DNA from: Syncephalis fuscata
Taxonomy: Eukaryota > Zoopagomycota > Zoopagomycetes > Zoopagales > Piptocephalidaceae
Direction: 5' to 3'
Length of the DNA: 64,000 nucleotides
NCBI GenBank assembly: GCA_025786725.1
Contig: JAHLTZ010000035.1
Span: 186,001-250,000 of the forward strand
The position numbers were made by a program, and so were the translations under genes. Below are positions 47,463 through 61,241 of this stretch, in pieces. The stretch's first letter is position 1; each line of letters begins with the position of its first letter. Below the pieces are notes generated by a model that saw only the letters and a list, made by a program, of their open reading frames with translations, was not told the DNA's origin and did not search any database.

Positions 47463-50400
47463 GGTTATTTTGATCTAGATCCTAATCGAGTAGTTGATAT
47501 TATACTGGATGTATTTGCCTACAATATATTGAAATATCATGCCTATTTCCTTACATTAATTCGTGCATCACCCTGGTATGGAACGCGAGAACGTCCTACA
47601 AATATTATAGCCACCAATTCAACATCTACACCAGCAACATCTGTACCTGGTCAAGCAATTATGGTCAATATATTTGCTCAACTAATGGGTCAAAAGTTTG
47701 CTTATTACAGCCGATGGCAACAAGAACACCCAGATCGATCAACTCGTACACCAGAAGAAATAACATTTGCTGCAGCATTACTTATTCGTGAAGGAATCAT
47801 GTCAGTAGATGATTTATTACCACATGTAAGTTGAACCATTAGATATTTATATTGATTGATATTAATGATTGGTTATTTAGTTGACACCTATAGCCGAGGA
47901 TACTAAGAATGAATATACATGTTATTTACAAGATAAAATCGATGGTTTACGTAATAATCGAACGAATCTATTGGCTGTAAGTTATATTTAATAATAGCAT
48001 TAATGTTACTAATTAATGTTACTAATTAATTAATTAATTAATACTAAATAGTCAGCCGCTGCTTTAATCGATGATTCACCAAGTATTGCTATGCATTCTA
48101 CGGCAACAACTAATACCAGTAGTAACACAAATACAAATACGACAACAACCACTGGTACAACCACCACCACAACAACCACCACCACCACCGCGACAACTTC
48201 ATCTATAGCCCATCCACCACCGCATCAACGAGCTGATCTATGTGCTGCTTTACTGGCTATTGGAGATTTGACAGCAGCAGGTCGATTATTGGCCCTACAT
48301 CCCTATTTACCAAGTATTCGTGTTGATATAGCTCTTACACTTGGACGGGCCATTGACTATCTAATCGAACCATTCTATATGCCAGCTAGACCCGTTTCAC
48401 TTCGAAAGATACCACCAAGTGGACGAGTTGATTATACATGGGATATTCTACCCACCGGCAACTGTGCCTTCTTCTTTGCTCCATGGACCGATCGATTGGA
48501 TGACTATATAAAGACACAGGATGGCACCTCTATTAATGAGATACAAAAGTATTTAAGTTTATTACAACTTGGTTTAAGTAAATGTCCGGCTTTATTGGTC
48601 AAGATTTGTCGTATTGCTGTTTATGAACTAGCCACCGTATCAGCATCAACCACATTAGAGTCATTAATGAGTGATCATAATGATGATATGATGTATCAAC
48701 AAAAGAAAGATGCCTGGATGAATATTCTACGTGAATACTTGTTACCGGCTGTTTCTTGTATGCGAGCTAATCCTGGTATGTATTATTAATATACTATTAT
48801 AGTAAATACTAATGGATTAATAATAGCCACCCTTCATGAATTATGGTTATTATTGGAATTGTATACGTATGAACAACGGTAATTATAGTTATCATGTCAA
48901 TACTACTAGTAGCTGATTATGTCAATATTAGATTTGGTATTTATGGTGAATGGACTACTCGATATGGTGACAATACACGAGTGGCCAAGGCAACTAAAGA
49001 ACCAGCATGTATCTGGGGATTAGTATTGGCTCGAGCAAAGACAGAAGCTTCTGTCAAAAGTATTATGCAGTAAGTAGAATAGAATAGAATAGATATATAC
49101 CAGTAGAATAGAATACATACTTATATTATCTAGACGTATATCCGCCGAGACTATTAAAGAGAGTGGTCGTCGATTGGCCAAAGCATCCCATGCTGCGCCC
49201 ACAATTGCTTTTAGAGCTGTTATGTTCCAATTGAAGACATATGACAACATGACACAAAGTGTTACGGATGCATTTAAATATCTTAGTCGATTTGGCTATG
49301 ATGTATTGACTTGTATCCTTTATAATGAATAATACTAACTACTATATGATATAGCCTTAATACTATATATTAGATACTATACTTGAATTATTTGCAAATG
49401 ATCAAGATAGATTACAACAAGATGGACAACATATTTCAACCTGGCTACGTAGTAAGTATATTAAATAATATAATGACTGACTAATTAACTAACTAATTAA
49501 CTATAATTTATGTAGATCTGGCATCATTTTGTGGACAAGCTATTCGTCGTTACTCTTCAATATCGAGTGAGGCAATTATTCAGTATATTGTTAATCAAAT
49601 GCGTCATGGCAATACAAATGATTTATTTATTCTTGAACAAATCATTAAAGAAGTGGCCTCAATGGAAGCAGGTGCCATTCTAACTGAACATCAATTATAT
49701 GCAGCAGGTGGCGGTGAATTACTACGCCGTGAAGCGTTAATTGTTGAAAAGAGTCCACGTCCACTTCGCCGTCCTGGTGTTCGAGTTATGCGCAGTCTTC
49801 TCCAGTCACATCTGGGCCTTGTATTGGCCGTGTTAATGGGACAAACACGTCGTGATATGGTCTATACATCAGAACGTGACTTTCTGGATAATCTTAAAGT
49901 ATTAGGCAGTCGATACGACCAGGTGGGATCTCTACCAACTAGGTGTACATACATCAATACTTATACGAATCTATAACTAGTTGACGGGACAGTTACATCA
50001 ATTTGCTGATTTCTTTCGTGAATTCACTTCACCCACTGAATATGATACAACCTTGCCTGATCTCGATATACTATGCGGTCAGTATGGATTGGAGCCTGAA
50101 GTTGCCTTCCATTGGCTACGTCCCAAATATCACCGCCAATTAAAGAAACGATTAGCGACAAAACTGGCCGATAATCAAGTATCAGAAGGGGACAAGCCAG
50201 TAGAAAGGATCGAAGATAGTGTAATGAATACTGAAGATACAATGTCTATGCAAGTAGATACATCTAGTATTCTTTTAGTAAGTTAATTATATTTATATTT
50301 ATATTAATACTGAGTAATTAATTATTTGTATAGACACCTGATATGGAAGTAATGGCTCGTTCTTTATTACCACTTGATGTATGGGATCATTTAAGGTATT

Positions 50401-53400
50401 TATATTGATTTATATTATTAATTAAATAACTTATATACTATATACTATATACTATATACTATATACTATAACTATAACTTATAACTTATAAATTACTAGT
50501 CCGGCTTTTTATATGATGTTTTGGCAATTAAGTGCCTATGATATTTATGTACCAGAAACTCAATATACAGCTCAAGAAAGAACATTACGTGATGAACGAC
50601 AAGATATTGAACGTGGTCACCGTAATCTGGTATGTATTATATATAATATACATATATATAATATACAACATATACATATATACATAATTATTTATATATA
50701 TCTATATGTTTATAGATCTATCAAAGTAATAGCATTAGACATACAATGTGTAGTCGAATCAATGGATGGGAAAAGGGATTACGTATGGAATTAGAGACAC
50801 ATAAGAAACATACCGCATCTATTCATAATCTATTAGAACAAGAGAAACAACAATGGTTTAATCATAGTAAGTTATTAATCCAATTTTATTTATTATTTAT
50901 TATTCATTCATTCATTATACTTTATAGTTAAAGATCCAAGAAAGACGGCAGCTTATGTATTCCAATATTGTATTCGACCTCGATTACTATTCTCTGATGT
51001 GGATGCCCTTTATTGTTTTAAATTTATTGAGACAATGCACCAATTGGCAGTACCTGGTCTATGGACCATGGGTCTATATAACTCTATATTGCGTCGATCT
51101 TTATCTAATTGGATATTTTCTTGTACGGAAAAGGAAGCCAAACGACTTGGACAATATATGAAACATATTCTAATTCAATTAACAAAATGGCATATGAAAG
51201 AAGGTGAATTTGTTAAGGTTAGTTATTAAGTATACTATTTATCTATTAATTAAAACTAATCTATATCTATATCTATATCTATATGTATATCTATAGAATG
51301 GACGTGGTGATGGATGGCCAGGATTTACTAAGCAGCCATTAATGTCATTATTACAAGTAGTACCTGTCCATGCTGATCAACAAATGTCACTTGATGATTT
51401 AACTCAAGCCATGATTACTTGGCATCGATATCTACATGAAGTAAGTACACAATATATAGATATTATAACCACTAATATAAATATAAATATTAATGTAAAT
51501 ATAAATATAAATAGACATTTGCTGATTGTTTAGCATCAGGAGAATACATGCAAATACGAAATGCTATTTCAATTCTAACCGAGATTCTTGACTATTTCCC
51601 ATTAATTGATCGACCAGGCCGTATTATGCAATCAGAATATGTTAAGAAATTACAAGAAGATGAAAGAAATGATTTACGTATTCTTGCTATTGGGTAATTA
51701 CATATTATATATATATATAATATACATACCTACTAATGAATATAATATAGATACTATGCCAAACTAAAATATAAAAGTACAAGTTGGATTACCATTGATT
51801 CATTTAAAAAGAGAAACGAATTCCTGCATCGTCATCCAATACCATAAGTACATCAACTCCAATGACATCACCACCACCACCATCAACCACCACCACCACC
51901 ACTACAACTGTTAGTGGATCAAAGTCAATGACTACTGATGTATCTACTACTCTATTAGGAACAACATCCACATCAACCTCATCTACATCAACCTCATCTA
52001 CATCTCATGTACAAACTACTCCATCTTCACATCTATCACGGGGTGGATCAAGTCGATCAAGTCATGCAAATGATAGACATGAAAGTAAGTAGTTAATTCA
52101 TTACATCTACATGATTAATTAACACAATCTATTGATCTATTGATCTAATTAAATAGGAGGTTCTAGTAAAGATAAACTGTAAGTAGATTGATAGATATAC
52201 CACATAATTACTATAACCATTAATATAGAGAATCTACTACTACTAGTGTCAATGAATCATCTACATCCATCACTATGACCACTACTTCTCATACTGGTGC
52301 AACATCAACTACTGGATCACGATCACATCGAGATAATACATCCAATGTACGTAGTTCTGTATTAGAAGCGGCTAAAATGGCTGCCCGTTCAACACACGAC
52401 AAGACTAGTGATCATCGCCATAATGATGCAAGATCAACTGCTATAACCGCAACATCTAATACATCTAATCAACAAGTATCAATGTCCAATACTACATCTG
52501 GATTAGATGTACCAACCACAGCTACTACAACTACTACAACTACTACACCCGTAGTTGCAACCACCACAGCTGCAACCACCTTCGCATCTTCTACTCCAAC
52601 TCATGAATCTAGAACACGTAAAGATACATCCAATGAAGATAGAAGATACCGTCATGATAATGATAGAGATCGTAGATCCAATAGAGATACTCGTGGTACA
52701 CCAACTACAACTACACCGAGTACAACAACCACAAGTATATTGAATACGAATACCGAACGGGATCGTCGTAGTGATACACATTTCAATACTGTGGATGACC
52801 GTAGATCACATGGATCAACATCTATGAATTCTATTAATAATATTGTTAATAATACAGATGAATATAATCATGAACGACCTCGATCTAGAGATACTCGATC
52901 TAATCGACGACATCCTCATTCAATGAATCCATCATCTGGATCTCATTATAACAATAACAAATACAATAAACATTTAGATCATTATGACGGGGATAATGGA
53001 CAGCCATCATTATTACAGTCATCACCACCACCACCATCATCATCATCACAACCACTACCACCACCATCTCAGTCTAGAGGTAGATCTGATCGTCGACGAG
53101 ATAACAATTATTATAACCATAACCACAATAACAGTAATAGTAATAACCATAATAATAATGATACAGAAACAATATCTAACTATCATCAACAAGGTCAAGG
53201 TCAAGGTTATCATTATCAAGGGAATAATAATAACAATAATAGTAATAGTAATAATAGTAATAATAGTCAACATCGACATTATACACCAAATACTAGTAAT
53301 CCTGGTAATATAGTTGAAGGACCATCTGAATCTAATAGACGTGGATCTGGTCCAATTACCTCTATTACTGCTACCACATCTGTTAATACATCTTTTCCAT

Positions 53401-54543
53401 CTACTGAACCATCTCCATCGTCCAATGCACCTATAATAAATACAGGTCGGGATAGAGAGAAGGGTGGTAATAGTGGTGGTGGTGGCAGTAGAGATAGAGA
53501 TTATCGTGGACGTCGTAATGATTATGATCGTGATATGAGAAAAGATAAAAAGGTAAATCATATTAATGTATAATATAGTAATGTATAATATAGTAATGTA
53601 TAATATATTAATATACTATTTAATTATTAGGATCGAATAAATGATGGATTAGAATCTGATCGGTCTAAACGATCACGTACAAGTTATCCATCCACAACAA
53701 CATCAACAAACGATCATACAAATTATCATGGTAATTATTAATTATTTATATTAATAACTAGTTATTAACATCTATTAGATGAATCATCAAATAAAGATTG
53801 GAGAATGAATAAAAAGAGACCGGCTGATCAAGAACTAACAGGTCCACATTCAAAGTCTAATATGCAAGATCCAAATCTACCTAAAGCACCACGTAGAATG
53901 CAGCCACCTACATCCAATTCATCCAATGATGCACCACCATTACAAGTAACGACATCTATTCAAGAATCATCAAGTCAATTAGGTAGAGAAGGAGGAGGAG
54001 GAGGAGGAGGAGGGAGGAGAAGGATCACCACCTACTACTTCAACAACAACAGGAAGATATCGTTCTAATAGAAATAACAATAACAACAACAATAATCCAG
54101 TTGATGCATCAATTCATCATACACGTCAATCGGATCAAAATGCTCGTGAAAAACGAGCACGTCGATTTGGACTACCTTCATCTCAAGATACTATGACATC
54201 ATCATCATCACCATCCATACTACCACCACAGAGACATATTATTAATAATAATAATACATCTAATGAATCTACTAACTATCACCGACCACAACAACATCGT
54301 TATAACAATAACAACAACAACAATAACAATAATAACAACAATAACAACAATAACAACAACAACAATAACAACAACAATAACAACAATAGTAATGGTGGTG
54401 GATCTTTTTACCAAAGACATAATGGATCTCAATTTAATCGATCATCTTCGAATAACCATATGAATAACAACAACAATAACCATAACAACAGTGGAGGAGG
54501 AGGAGGAGGAGGAGGAAGAAGACGTGTAGGCGGTAGACGATAG
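46603..54543 (+). CDS. THO2: THO complex subunit 2 (THO2/THOC2)
   Basis: A large scaffold of the THO/TREX complex that couples transcription to mRNA export. The start chosen is MSAVISTDIDYQGPFL. Conserved stretches include SLIGYFDLDPNRVVDIIL, GRRLAKASHAAPTIAF, YDNMTQSVTDAFKYLS, RNLASFCGQAIRRYS and MFWQLSAYDIYVPE. Later exons carry VDALYCFKFIETMHQ and FADCLASGEYMQIRNA. More than fifteen short introns interrupt it. The last 2.7 kb encodes a Ser/Thr/Asn/Arg-rich, disordered, basic tail as in other THO2 proteins, with extreme Asn runs. Three one-base frame breaks are needed: near 46950, near 47335 and in a GGA repeat near 54010; all look like a missing base. Exon borders in the tail are less certain. 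Confidence 0.85.
54305..54390 (+). repeat. AAC/AAT trinucleotide repeat coding poly-Asn
   Basis: An interrupted (AAC/AAT)n tract of about 85 bases encodes some 28 consecutive Asn in the THO2 tail. Similar shorter tracts occur at 53110-53260 and 54465-54490, and a GGA tract at 53990-54020. Confidence 0.9.
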
Positions 54544-54733
54544 TAGTAATATTAATAGTAATATTAATAGTCAAAGTTATAGTAAAAGTTTTTGTATACA
54601 TTATATTTTAATTAAAGACAGTTTAATTATCGCAAATTATGATTTCCTTCATGTGCAGAATCAATCATTTGTTGGCGCCATTGCCAATAACTAGAATTAG
54701 TATCACTTGGATCTATATCTTGTCGAGTTGGAT

Positions 54734-56438
54734 TCATTCTTGTTGATGTATTTTATTTGTAGACTCCATGTCATCATATTCATTGGCTTCCATGACTGCT
54801 CGAATAGCATCGGGTAGCTGAATAGTGACATCGACCATAGACCGTGGTGTATCGGTAGATATTTGTCGTTGATGGTATTTCATTTCTGGTAATGGTATCG
54901 ATTGTGCTTCTTCATCGGCTACTGCTCGAGCTAGATTATAAAGAGCATTACTTGGATCTAGATCAGATTCAGGACGCATGCCACGAGTGGAGGCCATTGC
55001 TTGCGTTAGACCACCAGCTTGCATCGCCGACGGTGTCATATTACTGCCAATCGTGGTTGATTCAGGCAATGAACTAAATACATTCTGAGCAAAGCTTGTA
55101 CGGGGCCAGCCTAAATCGTACTCATCATCGGCTAATAAGCCGCGGTAATTGTAGTCGGCATTCTTCATATTATCGAGTACATTCGCCGTATTGGATACAG
55201 GGAATAGACTGTCGTGAATACCTGGTTGTTGTACAGTAGCATCGAATGAAGGCGGACTATGATCACCCCGATGATAGGAACGATCACTAATAGTGGCTGA
55301 ACGAGATATTTGGCCCGTTGGCGTAATAAAATGTTCTACATTATCGACAAAGGTTGCAGATTGGCCTTGCTTCAATGTAGTCTTACGGGCCATTGTTACT
55401 TCAGTTTGTTCCGACATATCGGTACGTGATGATTCGGCAACACTAATACGGTGGTTTTGGCGTGAATCCTTTACCGTCATCATACGGCCGTTATAAGATG
55501 TATCGGCATCCATGTTACGGGATACGGCAGCGGTAGCAGCAGCTACCATAGCACCTAGTGTCATGGTTGGTGCATTGTGTTGACTATTTAGTGATGGATT
55601 CGAGCCAGTAGCGCCATGATATTCATAGGCATTGTGTGAATCGAGTGATGCAGCCATATAACGAGCAGATCCTTCAGTTTCAGCTGGTACATCAGACATA
55701 GGTACAGCCATATGGGCCGTGCCGCTCTCAATGGTCATGGAAGTGATATCTGCTAATGCTTCAGTGGCACCGGCAGCTGCTTGGAATCCACCCCATGCAG
55801 TAGGTGGTCGACTCATAGAGAATCGCTCATTATCGTCCTATAATGCCCATTAGTAAGTATATGCGTTATACTGAATAGAATGGCCTATTTACTTACCATA
55901 ACTGATCGGTTATCCTCACTGAATCCAGTTTGACGCGATGCGGCATAAGGACTCTTAAATCCGCTCATATTATGACGGCTACCCGCATATACTCCGGTAG
56001 CATTTAACTGTGCGCCATATCGTGGCTGAGTATCCTTATTACGGCGTTTTTGGCGATACCAAACAAGACCGGCAATAATGGCTGCCACACCTATACCACC
56101 GCATACACCGCCAATAGCAATTGGTACAATTTTTGTGATGACGATCCCGAATCGGCACTTGATGAACTTTGTGCATTACGCGACAATGTCATACTCGTTT
56201 GGCACTTGGCTGTTGGACATTTGGTACAGGATTGAATGGTTAACACGCATACTTCATCGGGTCCACATACACTATCGCAAGCTGTTTGTTTAGGACAACT
56301 AACACAACCTGCACCAAGAGTTGGTTGTTGCGCCGCGGGACTTGTATTAGACGCAGTTTGTTGTGGTGTGGCCAACACAAATACCACGCCATACAAAAGC
56401 GCAATAATTGAGCGTTGGTAGAATAGGGAAAGCTGCAT
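54734..56438 (-). CDS. Opy2-like single-pass membrane anchor protein
   Basis: The protein starts MQLSLFYQRSIIALLYGVVF (signal peptide). A cysteine module CVSCPKQTACDSVCGPDEVC, then VLTIQSCTKCPTAKC, matches the spacing of the Opy2 N-terminal domain. A Ser-rich stalk follows, then a TM helix (IAIGGVCGGIGVAAIIAGLV), a basic stop-transfer WYRQKRRNK and a long cytoplasmic tail with scattered Ser/Thr-Pro sites. In yeasts Opy2 anchors Ste50 at the plasma membrane for HOG/MAPK osmosignalling; the same role here is inferred. One intron lies near 55840-55897. The ectodomain and TM parts are in different frames: a base seems missing near 56115-56150 in a GGG run. Confidence 0.7.
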
Positions 56439-58200
56439 CGTTCGCTACCGATTACTAACAACTCGAATAGGCAAGATCAAAATTACTGGAGTGTAACAGA
56501 ATGATAAGACGGTCTATGTACGGTCGCTGCTCAATGATTGGGTGTTGGTTGGTTGGTTGGTTAGTTAAAAGATAAAAAGACGCCAGGTCTATATAGTAAC
56601 CAGTATAGTTAGTATAAAAGCTCGCCAAGTAATTAATAACGCGAATAGAGTTGCAAAGTGTAAAGCCTGCAACAAGAATATAATAGATGAAGGTAGCAGT
56701 CGACAAGTACGCAAAAATAATATTGTAAGTGTGTACTGGTAAATAATAAGAATAGAGCAAGTAATAGAATGGCGTTGTAACGCTCGTGGATAGTTAAGTG
56801 TTCACCGCTCAGCGTGCAAACAACAACAACAACAACACTTAGCTGGAATAAGGGAAATATATGAAAGAAAGAGTACTTGAGTAAGAGGGAGTGAGGAGAA
56901 AGAGAGAGAGAAAAGAGAGCCAAGATCAGTGTGTGTATCAGTGGGATGCTGGTGCATATTCAAATTTAGAAACAGTAAGGAGAGATCCATACAAATTACA
57001 CCTTTATAGCTCACAATGGTTGTAACCGAGCGGGAAAATAAGGGGCTTAATAAAGAGATGCTACTGTTATCCTTGTTGTCCATTGGTTGAATCCACAATA
57101 CCATACTGGTTAACTAAATATAGCTACTATATAATAGTTATATAATCATAATGATAATAATAATAACAATAACAAAGACTGTAGTATACAAAGATGTAGT
57201 GTACCTCTATAGTTATTGATAGGACAAATCAATGGCGATCATGGACAAAATGAGATGTAAAGTACACGTAGCTAGTTTGATTATGGCAAACACGAGGATA
57301 GTATGGCAGTATTGGCTAGTTAACCGTCTACAGCCAACTTCGTTGGCTAAAGAATAATGCAATGGCTACTTACCCGCTTATCCAGTAAGTAATAGACCGG
57401 TGAGACTATACTAGACGGCAGAACAAGTATATAGACGATACACTCTGAAATAAAATTAAAAAATTGTTACTGCTGAAACGCCCCTAGCAAAAATTAGAGA
57501 AATAGCAATTACGTTAAAGCACACCAACAAATGCTAGTGTGCTTGTGCGTAATCAACGTAGAATAATGGCGGAAAACTAATGGAAATAGGACGAATCACT
57601 AAGCAATGCGTCCAACTAACGTCAATAGACGTAACTAGTAACAAACAAACAGACAGTGAAGAAGAAAGGGAGCGACAGTAGAACAAGAAAGGTAGACTAG
57701 GCGAATCAAGGTGGTCACCACAGTAAGAAGAATGGCACGCTACCTTTCGTATTGTTTAATTGTCTTATCACTTTTCTTAAAATGTTCATTTCTTTAAAGA
57801 GACAAGTCCGATGTTTTGTTGATCTTTATTGGCCATTTAGACAAGCAACGAACAGTTTGAAACAGAAGCGGGGTTACCATAGGCCCATTGTTCATGCCGC
57901 GTGTTTATGCTACTGTATCGCCATGCCCACTGTATCGTTGCATGGCCACATCGCGTTTATTGTATCAGATTATAGTGATGTAAACTATAGCACTATTTTA
58001 CATTACAAAATGTGTCAACATGTGTAAAGTGTTGTAGAAATGATATGTTAACAAAATAACAATGTTTTAATTAATTGTATAAATGTCAGTGGATCACCAA
58101 ATATGGTAAGCAATTAAAGGGGCCGATTACTATTTTTATCCATCTACGTGAATAATGCATTTGCGCTTTTCTTCTCTTGCACATACTTGTATTGATCGAG
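56439..58200. other. spacer, nothing recognised
   Basis: About 1.76 kb between Opy2-like (-) and PTAR1-like (+) genes. There is a TTGG/GGTT run at 56545, a CAACAACAAC tract at 56820 and a GA-rich tract at 56880-56915. Open frames here have no splice context or conserved sequence. Confidence 0.45.
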
Positions 58201-59653
58201 ATGGCGCAACTCGACTGGAAGCCTTCAGCATTGTATGACGCGTTTCTTTGTGCACTAGGCACAGCAACGTGTCCCCAAGTGTAAGTAACAAGCCAAACGT
58301 GCCATAACTATGTCTATAGTCAGATTCATCATCTTTACATAGGTTATTGATGATTCTCTATGTTTAACTTTTAACTTTACTGTTGTTCAGTGATGAGCTA
58401 GGCGTGCTACCCAAGGATATGCTATTAGAGGAGAACACGGAACATAAAAGCCCATTTCTATGCGTTGAAAACAAGCTTGGAATTCCTGTTCAACAGATTC
58501 CTTCACTGTATGGCTATGCACGTCAATTGTTATGGTACTGCGAAAAACGCCCTGAGCCGACAGCTACGTGGGAATGCACGTCCCAATTCAACGATACTCT
58601 CTTAGTGAATAATCTATCTACTACTACTACGCCACCGTCTATTGCCTTATCAAATCAAATGCGTGATGTGAATAGCCAAAAATTGCTTACTATTCGGGAA
58701 CAAGCTAGTCGTTGCTTAATGTTGCTACAGCCAGAAAACTACACAGCCATTAATATTCGGCAAGTAACTGAATAGTATATTACTAATAACATGTGAATAT
58801 TCATACACCAAAATAGAAGATCTTTATTATTTAATGAAAAGCAGCTTTCTTTGGCTGATGAATTACATTGGACGAGTATTGCATTGACTGCGCCAAATGG
58901 TCGTAAAAGTGGTGTGGGATGGCAGTATCGGTAAAGTGGAAATGATACGTATTCGAATAAACGATGACTAATACGAACATTCTATTTGCTTATTTAGACG
59001 AGATCTTATATTGTATTCGTCCAATTCGTGGTCATGGCCAGTGCTACAACGAGAGTTGGAGTTGACGGAACGAGCATTTACCTTACATCCACGCAATTAT
59101 TATGCATGGACACAAAGAGCTTGGCTGTTAGACTATACATTAACTAAAATGAGGATATTGCTATTGAAAAACAATTGATAGATGCAGAGGAAAAGTTTAC
59201 TGAACATTGGACAGCAACTCATTTATCGGACTCGGCTGCCTGGCATTACCGGCGTCGTATATTAAGCATAAAATCGTCTATTGATTGTTGGCAAAAAGAG
59301 GCCGTGCGTGTTTGCGACTTGATCGATAGATATTTAGGACATGAGGCTGTTTGGTGTCATTTAAGGCTTATCTATACCTCTTTGAATGAGGCGTCATTGG
59401 CTGAGGATAGAAATGAGTTACTAAATCGACAATTAGATTGGGTAAATTGGCTAAAAGATAATCTACATACTAATTATCGAGAGCCACGTCGTTAAATACC
59501 ATTGAGGCAGTGGATAGTCTACATCGTCAATTACGCAATGCTGAAGCGTATATTATGTGGATAGAATACACCAACACTATTTTAACAAACAAAATCACTA
59601 AAGCGTCTACATTTGTAAAACTAAAACAGCCACCACCAAAACATCCTATTTAA
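58201..59653 (+). CDS. protein prenyltransferase alpha-repeat protein (PTAR1-like)
   Basis: The start is at 58201 (MAQLDWKPSALYDAF). Exon 1 ends at 58280, and exon 2 continues DELGVLPKDMLLEE. The alpha-helical repeats characteristic of prenyltransferase alpha subunits are visible: NYTAINIR, NYYAWTQRAWLL, AAWHYRRRIL and AVWCHLRLIY. The long N-terminal extension before the first repeat and the divergent repeats fit PTAR1 better than the farnesyl/geranylgeranyltransferase alpha subunits; PTAR1 has been linked to Rab geranylgeranylation. Frame breaks occur at the second intron's acceptor (about 58816, one extra base), near 59148 in an A run and near 59490. The C-terminal part continues SLNTIEAVDSLHRQL to a TAA at 59651. 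Confidence 0.65.
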
Positions 59654-59719
59654 ACCAATTGGTACACTTATAATCCCTTGACAATATGAATATATTTATA
59701 TAAATAAAGTATAAAAGTA

Positions 59720-61241
59720 TTAAATCATTTCATCATCATCATCATTATAATCGTCGCTCATTTGATCGTTCACGTCTAAATCTGACATATTGTTGTTATT
59801 ATTATCCTTTCGATCATAAGTTTTAATTCCATGAATTCGGTCGAGGGAATTGGCGAATTCGTGCTGTACATATAAATCATCTACTAAAGATAATGCATCT
59901 GTTGTAGGTGATGCTAGCATAGCACGCTTATAAGGATGTAATGATTGAATAGACGTCGAAGAATGCTATTAATTAATTAGTTCATCTATTAGCTATTTGG
60001 CTAAATCAATTAAATCTATTTACCTGAAATAAAATTGGTTTTTCTAACTTTAAATAAAGGCCGCGAATAAAGACTAAAAGTGCATCCATAACTTCTTGTT
60101 CTATATATTTGTTATTCAGTTGCAACAAGTGGTTATCAACGGTTTCTTCTGGACCTGTACCAAGTATCTAGATATGTATTTAAGTGATTGGATTAATATG
60201 ATGTATACATAATGACACCGACCTCGTTCATCCTTTCTTTTCTAATCTTTTTGTAATTTACAAATGCTTTTTGATCTAATTCCAATAAATCTTTGAATTC
60301 AGATTGTGTTTCCAATAAGAACGCGGTTTCTATCAAAGTGGAAATATTTTGTTGGTCGCAAAATATCCCTCGAAACCGCCTTACGATTAAATAATGGTTA
60401 TCGGTCAGTGCGATCACAATAGTATTAAACGCACCTGAGTTTGAAGATTTAGCAATAGCTTGAACCATTCAATACGTGTTTTTGTTGCCATGTCTACAAA
60501 TATATCGGCTGAACAGGCCACAAATGCTGGTAATACAGCCAGTAGACCAAGTAGCTGTTCATCAGAAGAGCGCGGTCGACACTCGCACACGACTCGTTAC
60601 GATGACGCCGACATCTTGACATATATGCCCATTGTTATTGGGACGTAATAAAGAGTGACTTACACAGCCAGGACTTAATAGATCTGACGTGCTTGATATT
60701 ACGCCGTTGGTTGGCAAGTTATTTAACAAATGCCGTGGGGATTGGTTGGATTGGAGTTGTATGGATTTGCTTTTTGCTTTATCTTCTTGGCTACGGGTAG
60801 CATCTAATTCATTTGTAGAGGTAAAAGTACTATTTTGCCTCGCTGTATATCGGTCACACACCAATGCTAAAAGTTCAGAAATCTCCCAACGTAATACTAT
60901 CATGTTATTAATATCATTTTCAACCTTTGTTTTTAAATCTAAATAAGTATGTTTAACTTTTAGTTGCGTCATTGACCAGTCATTGACCTACCATTAATTA
61001 CAGCGCTAATTCTAAGAATCTGTGCTTTATAATCTGCTGAATTATAGCGTTCGTTATATAGCGGTATTTGCTTGCTCTCGAGTAAATGAACGGAAGAAGA
61101 TAGACGCGAAGTTCCGTCTGGCTCGTCGGTCAGTTCTCTGGCCGCCAGTAATAGCTGCAGGTTGATTCGCCAATGTAATAAGCAATCAAAGGCGTGCAAG
61201 TTTGCCAAAGCAATCTCACTTGCTGAACTAGACTGAGCCAT
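59720..61241 (-). CDS. unrecognised multi-exon gene
   Basis: The start is MAQSSSASEIALANLHAFDC at 61241. Coding segments follow in order: LKTKVENDINNMIVLRWEIS, DEQLLGLLAVLPAFVACSAD, IEWFKLLLNLQ, QNISTLIETAFLLETQSEF, YIEQEVMDALLVFIRGLYLK and SLHPYKRAMLASPTTDALSL. It ends in an Asn/Asp-rich tail (DDYNDDDDEMI). Introns are short, but two junctions (about 60420 and 60225) are not clean, so the model is incomplete or contains an indel. The protein looks all-helical and soluble. I do not recognise the family. It converges with the PTAR1-like gene, 66 bases apart. Confidence 0.5.

Noticed and set aside
52503-54432. Long open frames antisense to THO2 (52503-52781, 53055-53561, 54220-54432)
   Set aside because: They mirror trinucleotide repeats of the sense strand and have repeat-driven composition only.
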